From IMG/VR virus record IMGVR_UViG_3300032086_001543, positions 1 through 34,698 of that record: a DNA stretch of 34,698 nucleotides, one strand, 5' to 3'. The notes beneath the pieces are model-generated. The model did no database searches, was not told where the DNA came from, and worked only from the letters and a program-made list of their open reading frames with translations. The stretch is from a virus. A program made the position numbers and the translations under genes. Of this stretch, positions 15,303-20,399 are shown in pieces (within the stretch, counting starts at the first letter, position 1; each line of letters starts with the position of its first letter).

Positions 15303-15545
15303 ATGAGCAAAGATAATCACACATACGTTCACAGCATTGATGACATTCACGGATCCGACGGAGAAGTTTACATAAGTTATGGAAAAGATAAAGAGCTAAC
15401 AATAGAATCTGAAAGCCTTTGGTTTTTTCTACCAGATTTAATTAAGATAGCAATACAGCAAAAGAAAGTTTCTAATGAGATCCAGAACTTGCACATTGAA
15501 TCGGCTGTTAAATTATTAAAGGATACACTCGATAATAATTCTTAA
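15303..15545 (+). CDS. Small hypothetical protein, last gene of accessory operon 1
   Basis: The product is 80 residues: HTYVHSIDDIHGSDGEVYIS, then a strand (ELTIESESLWFF) and a helical end with several leucines. No family is recognised. Its TAA stop (15543-15545) lies inside the first of four TTAAACGCA stem-loops. Confidence 0.65.
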   Translation: MSKDNHTYVHSIDDIHGSDGEVYISYGKDKELTIESESLWFFLPDLIKIAIQQKKVSNEIQNLHIESAVKLLKDTLDNNS

Positions 15546-15634
15546 ACGCAATAGGGTTGCCGACTTCATTAAACGCAATGGGGTTGGCAATTTCTTAAAC
15601 GCAATGGGGTTTCTTTCTTAAACGCAGTGGGTTT
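15542..15634 (+). repeat. AAACGC stem-loop, copies 6 to 9
   Basis: Copies start at 15542, 15569, 15595 and 15618 (TTAAACGCAATAGGGTT, AATGGGGTT twice, AGTGGGTTT forms). The one at 15569 forms the best stem: GCCGACTTCATT with AATGGGGTTGGC, 12 pairs around AAACGC including three G-U. No T-run follows, so it is not a classical terminator. The remaining gap to 15838 holds the TTAAAA and TTAACA arrays and no gene that I can support. Confidence 0.8.
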
Positions 15635-15653
15635 GCCCCTCCAAAATCAAATG

Positions 15654-15686
15654 TTAAAATTCTGTTAAAATTTTGGTAGATTAAAA
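15654..15686 (+). promoter_or_regulatory. TTAAAA repeats, weak phased set
   Basis: TTAAAA at 15654 and 15665 (11-bp step) and again at 15681. It resembles the TTAACA arrays but with A in place of C and imperfect phasing of the third unit. It lies about 150 bp upstream of the GP88-like gene and may be an additional operator or plain AT-rich sequence. Confidence 0.35.
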
Positions 15687-15769
15687 TATTTTTTGTATTG
15701 GCAAATTTTCGGGCTTGATTCATTTGCGCAATTTAGAAACGTTTTAAATAAATTAGATGCCGTCAAATG

Positions 15770-15815
15770 TTAACAATTTGTTAACATTAGTAAACTGATT
15801 TTAAATATATATTTG
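15770..15815 (+). promoter_or_regulatory. Phased TTAACA pair and TATATTTG box, accessory operon 2
   Basis: TTAACA at 15770 and 15781 (11-bp step), then an exact -7 box TATATTTG at 15808-15815, 27 bp after the second unit, that is one 11-bp step more than the 16 bp seen at 16856/16872. The ATG is at 15839. Confidence 0.65.
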
Positions 15816-15838
15816 TGATTCACTTTAAAAAAATAAAT

Positions 15839-16636
15839 ATGTCTAATTTTCAAAACACTTTAAAAGAAACGTTGAAACACGTTGACGGGTTTAAGATCCC
15901 GAAAAAATTATTAAGTCAGGGAATAAGCAACGCTAAAACAAAAAAGAATAAGTTAAAAACTTTTATTCTTTATTTGGCCCCTTATAATCAAAATAGTAAA
16001 GGTGTCAACATTTGCCCGCACGCCTCAAAAGGCTGCGCGGCCGCTTGTCTCTTTTCAGCTGGCCGGGGTAAATTCTCAAACGTTGTAAAGTCCAGGATAA
16101 ACAAAACTGAGTATTTTCTGAGGGACAAAAAAAATTTCTTGCATCAATTGCATAAGGAAATTATTCAAGAATATTACAAAGCAAAAAACGGAAATTATAA
16201 AATTGCGATCAGGTTAAACGGGACGTCAGACCTTGATTTTTTACATTTATTACGGGTTAACTTTGGCTTTTGTTCTGAAAGTTATTCAGACAATTTGGTT
16301 TTTTATGATTATACAAAAGACATTAAAAGAGCGTTAAAATATAAAGATTTTAAAGAATATAATTATAAATTAACCTTTTCACATTCTGAATGTAATTCTC
16401 TTAGTTGTGATCTAGCAATTAAAAATAAAATTAACGTTGCCGTGGTTTTTGAAAAGATGCCTATAAAATATCTTGACACGTGGGTAGTTGATGGGGACCA
16501 GTCAGACGATATAATGTTGGATCACTCGGGCGTTATTTTGGGCCTCAAAGCTAAAGGGGACGCGCGAACAGATCAAAGCGGGTTTGTAATTAATAAAGAA
16601 AATAAAAATCTTGAATTCGATGTCTTACCCTTTTAA
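15839..16636 (+). CDS. GP88-like phage protein with a Cys cluster
   Basis: The product is 265 residues from ATG 15839; the longer frame from GTG 15815 would start inside the -7 box. It matches the pattern of the phage gene-88 protein family: YLAPYNQNSKG, ICPHASKGCAAACLFSAGRG (C59, C66, C70), SRINKTEYFL, IRLNGTSDLD (about 124-133), and C185/C190 in SECNSLSCD. The C-x6-C-x3-C cluster suggests a metal or iron-sulfur site; the family's activity is not known to me. Codon use is more GC-rich than in the structural genes. It overlaps the zinc-ribbon gene at 16620 by 17 bases. Confidence 0.8.
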   Translation: MSNFQNTLKETLKHVDGFKIPKKLLSQGISNAKTKKNKLKTFILYLAPYNQNSKGVNICPHASKGCAAACLFSAGRGKFSNVVKSRINKTEYFLRDKKNFLHQLHKEIIQEYYKAKNGNYKIAIRLNGTSDLDFLHLLRVNFGFCSESYSDNLVFYDYTKDIKRALKYKDFKEYNYKLTFSHSECNSLSCDLAIKNKINVAVVFEKMPIKYLDTWVVDGDQSDDIMLDHSGVILGLKAKGDARTDQSGFVINKENKNLEFDVLPF

Positions 16637-16754
16637 TTATTATGAACCACCGGCTCAGGATCCGCCGAACTTTTGCGCATTCTGTGAAAAAGAAATATCA
16701 GAAAATAAAACTTATTGTTCTAGTTCTTGCCTGGTTAATGATTCAGAACTTTAA
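16620..16754 (+). CDS. Tiny zinc-ribbon protein, partner of the GP88-like gene
   Basis: The product is 44 residues: MSYPFNYYEPPAQDPPNF, then CAFCEKEISENKTYCSSSCL. Two cysteine pairs (CxxC and CxxxC, 11 residues apart) indicate one bound zinc. The gene overlaps the end of the GP88-like gene in another frame and its TAA (16752-16754) lies in the next TTAAACGCA repeat. Cysteine spacing and the coupled start support a real gene; function is unknown. Confidence 0.7.
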   Translation: MSYPFNYYEPPAQDPPNFCAFCEKEISENKTYCSSSCLVNDSEL

Positions 16755-16798
16755 ACGCAATAGGCCTCATTAAACGCAATGGGGCCTCCTGCTTTTTT
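16751..16798 (+). terminator. AAACGC stem-loops, copies 10 and 11, forming a terminator
   Basis: TTAAACGCAATAGGCCT at 16751 covers the zinc-ribbon stop, and TTAAACGCAATGGGGCC starts at 16770 (19-bp step). Copy 11 folds with AGGCCTCATT and AATGGGGCCT, 10 pairs around AAACGC, followed by CCTGC and seven T (16792-16798), a standard intrinsic terminator. This is the only copy with a T-run. Confidence 0.75.
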
Positions 16799-16822
16799 TC
16801 CAGTTTCAGCGCTCTCAAAATT

Positions 16823-16879
16823 TTAACAAAACTTTAACATTTCTTTAACATTTATTTAACATTTTGCGCCTTATATTAG
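16823..16879 (+). promoter_or_regulatory. Phased TTAACA array, accessory operon 3
   Basis: TTAACA at 16823, 16834, 16845 and 16856, all exactly 11 bp apart; each unit is TTTAACAWWWN-like. TATATTAG (16872-16879), one change from TAnnTTTG, starts 16 bp after the last unit. The ATG at 16921 is downstream. This is the cleanest of the three arrays. Confidence 0.7.
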
Positions 16880-16920
16880 CAGTATTAAAATAATTAATTA
16901 ATCTAACAAACATTAAAATT

Positions 16921-17196
16921 ATGAGCAAACAAAAATCTTTATTTCACATTTTGAAACCGGAAGCAAAAAGAAACTTATTTAAAAATTTAGTTTCCTATCC
17001 TTTCTCGGTTAAGCCTTTAATTGAAACATTAAAAAATACGTTTTACGTTTCAGATTTAACCGGGTCTAATATCGTCAGGCTTCATAGATACACGGACACT
17101 AAAACAGTTGACCCAGTAACCTATGAAAACTTAAGTTTTACCGATCACATTTATTGTACTAAAATTTTTAAACAAGATGAAGAAAACGCGTGTTAA
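16921..17196 (+). CDS. Hypothetical accessory protein
   Basis: The product is 91 residues: basic helical start (KQKSLFHILKPEAKRNLFKN), then mixed strands (TFYVSDLTGSNIVRLHRYTD) and a terminal cysteine. No family is recognised. It is the first gene after the cleanest TTAACA array and overlaps the membrane peptide gene by 20 bases. Confidence 0.65.
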   Translation: MSKQKSLFHILKPEAKRNLFKNLVSYPFSVKPLIETLKNTFYVSDLTGSNIVRLHRYTDTKTVDPVTYENLSFTDHIYCTKIFKQDEENAC

Positions 17197-17296
17197 AAAA
17201 ACAATAATAAAACTAATTGGGGCCGTCTTTATGGTGGCCTCAATGATACAACTAACTTTAATCTTTTTTTTAATCTTAAAACTAATAACAGAATGA
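17177..17296 (+). CDS. Tiny single-pass membrane protein
   Basis: The product is 39 residues: KKTRVKKTIIK basic start and one hydrophobic helix (LIGAVFMVASMIQLTLIFFL) to the end, so an N-in topology. It overlaps both neighbours (20 bases upstream, ATGA downstream), consistent with translational coupling. Function is unknown. Confidence 0.6.
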   Translation: MKKTRVKKTIIKLIGAVFMVASMIQLTLIFFLILKLITE

Positions 17297-17583
17297 GAAA
17301 CATTTTAGCCGACAATAAAACACTAAAACAATTTAACAACGTGGAATTTGTCAACCACATAATGAGAACGTCACACTTGCACCAGGTCGCAAGCCTCAAA
17401 GTCTTTGAGCTGGGTATGAAATCAATTTTAAAAGAGAAACAACAGCTTTTAAAAGAATATGAAGAACACCAGGAAAAACTTAAAAAAGAAAATAAGGTTT
17501 CAATTGCTTTTCATATTCCTAGTATGATCCAAATAATTGAAGAAATGCAAACGGCGTTTAATATTAAATATAATCAAGAATAA
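17293..17583 (+). CDS. Helical hypothetical protein
   Basis: The product is 96 residues, largely helical with a charged coiled-coil centre (KEKQQLLKEYEEHQEKLKKE) and a short end FHIPSMIQIIEEM. No family is recognised. It is followed by a hairpin at 17613. Confidence 0.65.
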   Translation: MRNILADNKTLKQFNNVEFVNHIMRTSHLHQVASLKVFELGMKSILKEKQQLLKEYEEHQEKLKKENKVSIAFHIPSMIQIIEEMQTAFNIKYNQE

Positions 17584-17612
17584 TTTTGTTTTGTTTAGAT
17601 CCTAGTAAATAT

Positions 17613-17640
17613 ATAAGCCTCTGATTATTAAGGGGCTTAT
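17613..17640 (+). terminator. Hairpin after accessory operon 3
   Basis: ATAAGCCTCT pairs with AGGGGCTTAT (10 pairs, one G-U) around GATTATTA. The following sequence is TATTTG, so the T-run is weak. It is not a member of the AAACGC family. Confidence 0.6.
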
Positions 17641-17688
17641 TATTTGCGGGTGCTGGCAAACTCTTTTATCAAATCAAATCTTAAAAAT

Positions 17689-17802
17689 ATGACTGAATTA
17701 GTTTCAAATTGTTGCGGGGCTTCGCCCTGGTTAAATGAATCCAGGTATTTAAGATGCTCGGATTGTCTAGAACATTGCGATTTTGAAGAGCTGAAAGAAT
17801 AA
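17689..17802 (+). CDS. Tiny zinc-ribbon-like protein
   Basis: The product is 37 residues with SNCCGASPW near the start and RCSDCLEHC after it, ending FEELKE. The CC and CxxCxxxC cysteines fit a short zinc ribbon. It lies alone between the hairpin at 17613 and the region before the HNH gene. Supported only by cysteine spacing and an uninterrupted frame. Confidence 0.55.
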   Translation: MTELVSNCCGASPWLNESRYLRCSDCLEHCDFEELKE

Positions 17803-18122
17803 TTTTTAAACTGGATATCCAGACAGAGAAAAATTAACGTAAATCTAATATATCTATATATACTTTACCAAGTTTAATCAAATCAACCGAAAACAGGTTT
17901 ACTAATTTTGAAAAATAAAGATGTTTAGGGATGGGGTTTGAGAAAAGAATATACCTCCCCCAAGTCCTCTCTATATGTTTTTTATATTGTGTATTGAAAA
18001 TTAAATTGATGTAGAGTAGCATATCCGAGTCTCGTTATGGACGATACTCGTCTATGTACATATAGACAATCATTTTTTTATCATTTTGTTTTGCTTTTTG
18101 TTTATTATTTTCAATAAACTTA
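17803..18122. other. 320-bp intergenic region with two adjacent hairpins
   Basis: No gene is supported; a minus-strand frame at 17834-18022 lacks recognisable features. At 18026-18050, CGAGTCTCGT and ACGATACTCG pair with one mismatch around TATGG; immediately after, GTCTAT and ATAGAC (18050-18067) pair around GTACAT and are followed by a run of T at about 18073-18080. The second could end + strand transcription; the pair may be a structured RNA element. Confidence 0.45.
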
Positions 18123-18620
18123 TTAACAACCTTTTTTAAGTATATAATACAATGTTGATGAACTGCTAATATCGAACTCTTGCATAGTTAATTTATAAGA
18201 TCTTGTTTTATTATAATAAGATTTAACTCTATCATAGTCATACTTCTTAGTAAATGAAGAAGCATATAATGCTTGTTTTAAAACAGCATCTCTATCTCTA
18301 TCAGCAATATTTTGTTTGTTGGTTCCTAATGCAATATTAGAGTAAGAGTTATCTTGTTTGTCATTATTAAGATGCCTTACTTGTAATCCTTTTTGGTATA
18401 TCTTCTCACCATACTTTTGATAAGCCTGAAGTCTATGTACAAATACACAAAATCTTTTCTTTTTATTTTGTATACTAAACTTTACATATCCATTTGGTTG
18501 AATATTGCCAATATATTTTCCACTTGGACTTTGAAGAAATCCATCTTCAGTTACTCTATAGCCAATTTCATAGGCATAAATTTCATTTCTTGAATATTTT
18601 AAATTATTGTGTGTTTCCAT
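18123..18620 (-). CDS. HNH endonuclease, homing type
   Basis: The product is 165 residues from the ATG at 18620 (a TTG at 18635 is a weaker start). Order: an N-terminal strand region (GYRVTEDGFLQSPSGKYIGN), the HNH core FCVFVHRLQAYQKYGEKIYQ with VRHLNNDKQDNSYSNIALGT, then QNIADR, and a helix-turn-helix-like end (YKLTMQEFDISSSSTLYYIL). This is the layout of phage free-standing homing endonucleases. It is opposite in strand to all neighbours, between accessory and tail genes, as expected for an inserted selfish element. A TATATTAG box lies just upstream on its strand. Confidence 0.85.
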   Translation of the reverse strand: METHNNLKYSRNEIYAYEIGYRVTEDGFLQSPSGKYIGNIQPNGYVKFSIQNKKKRFCVFVHRLQAYQKYGEKIYQKGLQVRHLNNDKQDNSYSNIALGTNKQNIADRDRDAVLKQALYASSFTKKYDYDRVKSYYNKTRSYKLTMQEFDISSSSTLYYILKKGC

Positions 18621-18666
18621 AAATCTAATATACAAAATTCTATTGATACACTTTTTAATATTTTAG

Positions 18667-18679
18667 ATTAACTATATAT
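18667..18679 (+). promoter_or_regulatory. 13-bp motif ATTAACTATATAT, copy 1
   Basis: Identical to 28829-28841 and 31076-31088. Here it runs into the ATG (18678) of the first tail gene, preceded by TTTTAG. It may be a phage late promoter element or a translation-start element. Confidence 0.5.
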
Positions 18680-19388
18680 GACAAAGACATTTAAATTAAA
18701 GGTTCCTGTTTCTTTGGATGACATAGCTTTGAAAGATTATCAAAAATATGTCAAAGTATCTGAAGAGACAAAGGATAGTGAAGATCAGAACTTTCTTACA
18801 TTAAAAATATTAAGCATATTCTGCGGAATAACTATGAAAGAAGCTTATGAATTGCCTATAACAAAATTTGACTCTATCATAACACACTTGGCAGCATTGC
18901 TTTCTACAAAAAGCAAGCTGTCAACAAGATTTAGTATGACGGATCCAAAAGGTGATACAATTGAATTTGGATTTATGCCTAACCTTGATAAAATGACTTT
19001 AGGTGAATATATAGATGCAGAAAAGTATATGAGTAGTTGGGATACTATGCATCAAGCAATGGCTGTGTTTTACAGGCCTATCATTTCAGGAAATAAAGAT
19101 TTCTACAAAATAGAAAAATATGAAGGTAGTAGTAAATACAGTTCTATAATGCAAGATGCTCCTGCTTCTGTGGCTATTGGTGCAATGCTTTTTTTTTTGA
19201 ATTTAGGGATCGAATTGTCGAAAACTACGATGGACTCTTTACAGCCACAAGTTCAGACATCGAGCGAGGAACATACACACAAGGATTTGGAAAAAAATGG
19301 GGATGGTATCAATCAATATACTCACTTGCAAAAGGAGATGTCAGAAAGATTGATGAAATTACAAGAATTAATATCCACAAAGCAATGA
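18678..19388 (+). CDS. Tail assembly chaperone (gpG-like)
   Basis: The product is 236 residues in the zero frame. It begins MTKTFKLKVPVSLDDIALKD, has a helical centre (LTLKILSIFCGITMKEAYEL), MTLGEYIDAEKYM, and AIGAMLFFLNLGIELSKTT before a polar tail. This matches the first product of tail assembly chaperone pairs in siphophages of this type. A run of ten T (19189-19198) lies where the conserved -1 frameshift begins; the shifted product ends at 19459. The chaperone binds the tape-measure protein during tail assembly. Confidence 0.8.
   Translation: MTKTFKLKVPVSLDDIALKDYQKYVKVSEETKDSEDQNFLTLKILSIFCGITMKEAYELPITKFDSIITHLAALLSTKSKLSTRFSMTDPKGDTIEFGFMPNLDKMTLGEYIDAEKYMSSWDTMHQAMAVFYRPIISGNKDFYKIEKYEGSSKYSSIMQDAPASVAIGAMLFFLNLGIELSKTTMDSLQPQVQTSSEEHTHKDLEKNGDGINQYTHLQKEMSERLMKLQELISTKQ
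19189..19198 (+). promoter_or_regulatory. Candidate -1 frameshift slippery run T10
   Basis: Codons CTT TTT TTT TTG cover ten T, so T TTT TTT or T TTT TTG can slip back one base. A second candidate, A AAA AAT at 19292-19298, lies downstream. Both lead into the same frame. Confidence 0.6.
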
Positions 19389-19459
19389 TGTGGTTAGAAT
19401 TTGAAAAAGAGAAAAACGAAATAGAATCCAGAATGATAAAACAAGCTTATAAAAGATGA
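19199..19459 (+). CDS. Tail assembly chaperone -1 frameshift extension (gpT-like)
   Basis: The frame is open from 19199 to TGA 19457-19459 and has no start of its own. It encodes the typical second part: GTYTQGFGKKWGWYQSIYSL, AKGDVRKIDEITRI, and EFEKEKNEIESRMIK. Joined by a -1 shift to the 236-residue protein it gives a 260-residue fusion, a G-GT pair as in lambda-type tails. KKWGWYQSIY is the family's hallmark. Synthesis by frameshifting is inferred from conservation of the out-of-frame sequence. Confidence 0.8.
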   Translation, partial: EFRDRIVENYDGLFTATSSDIERGTYTQGFGKKWGWYQSIYSLAKGDVRKIDEITRINIHKAMMWLEFEKEKNEIESRMIKQAYKR

Positions 19460-19917
19460 TAGCAGTATACGAAACATTAGACAAAATAAAAGATAATCTA
19501 AGATCTAATCCTAGCATCCAGACGGTCACTTTTGGTGACCTTATGGAGGTGGACTTAGCAAAGACAACTATATTCCCTTTAGCACACGTTCAAATAGGAG
19601 ATGTGTCTTTTCAGGATCATATCATAGTTATGAATGTCTCTGTATTATTTTTAGACATAATAGATGATAATAGAGAAGTAAATGATTCTGATCAATTTTA
19701 TGGTAACAACAACTTAATAGACGTCCTAAACACTCAATTGGCGGCAGCCAATGTTTTGCAAGGCGATATGAGACGTGGGGCATCATATAATGATTTATTT
19801 CAGATTAGAGGAAACATATCTGCTAAACCATTTTTAGATAGATTTGAAAATCAATTAGCTGGATGGGGAGTAGATTTAGTAATAGAGTTACCTAATAAAA
19901 CAACAAGCGTTTGCTAA
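19456..19917 (+). CDS. Putative tail completion or terminator protein
   Basis: The product is 153 residues, overlapping the frameshift-extension stop by four bases. Strand-rich core (FPLAHVQIGDVSFQDHIIVM, LFLDIIDD) and a conserved-looking end GWGVDLVIELP. Position after the chaperone and the alpha-beta layout fit head-tail or tail-end completion proteins; direct motif evidence is weak. Confidence 0.5.
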   Translation: MIAVYETLDKIKDNLRSNPSIQTVTFGDLMEVDLAKTTIFPLAHVQIGDVSFQDHIIVMNVSVLFLDIIDDNREVNDSDQFYGNNNLIDVLNTQLAAANVLQGDMRRGASYNDLFQIRGNISAKPFLDRFENQLAGWGVDLVIELPNKTTSVC

Positions 19918-19918
19918 T

Positions 19919-20398
19919 ATGTCATTAGATATAGAGCCAATATTAGAATCAATAGGACAAGATGTAATTGCAGAAATGCAAGCTAATCTTGAAAAGAATA
20001 AGCCTGGTAAAAAATGGAATTCTATGGCTTCAGGGAACCTATATGGTAGTTTTCAGACAGAGATAAAAAATAATATATTAGAAATAACAAGTTCTGCTGA
20101 ATATTCTGGAGATGTTGATTTAGGTATGCCTCCTAAAGAAGTTTCTCTATCCGCTATATCACAATGGATAGCTAATAAAGGGTTTCAAGGAAGGGATAGA
20201 TTTACCGGCAAGTTTATGTCAAGAAAAAGCTTAGCGTTTGTAATATCCAGAAAGTTACAGCAAAAAGGATATTCTGGAATAAATTACGTTTTAAAGACAT
20301 TTGAAACATTAAAAGATCATATAGAAGAAAGTGTAACTAAAGGTTATGCTAAACAAATAGAAAAAACATTAGAACAAAACATATCAAAAAGAATGTAA
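19919..20398 (+). CDS. Putative virion morphogenesis / HK97 gp10-like protein
   Basis: The product is 159 residues with GKKWNSMASGNLYGSF, LGMPPKEVSLSAISQWIANK and RKSLAFVISRKLQQKGYSG. The residue order (basic loop, then helices) is like gp10-type or gpS-type head-tail joining proteins of siphophages. Gene order (before the tail-tip proteins) fits a connector or minor tail role. Confidence 0.5.
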   Translation: MSLDIEPILESIGQDVIAEMQANLEKNKPGKKWNSMASGNLYGSFQTEIKNNILEITSSAEYSGDVDLGMPPKEVSLSAISQWIANKGFQGRDRFTGKFMSRKSLAFVISRKLQQKGYSGINYVLKTFETLKDHIEESVTKGYAKQIEKTLEQNISKRM

Positions 20399-20399
20399 T

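Noticed and set aside
15542-15634. CRISPR-like array
   Set aside because: Units of 17 bases with only 2 to 10 bases between them; no spacers of normal length and no cas genes.
13477-16786. Integron attC-like sites (TTAAAC core of the repeated elements)
   Set aside because: Only the copies at 5501 and 13477 have the G before TTAAAC, units are too short for attC, and no integrase gene is visible.
17834-18022. 62-residue minus-strand frame
   Set aside because: No recognisable features, no good start context; AT-rich chance frame in a gap.
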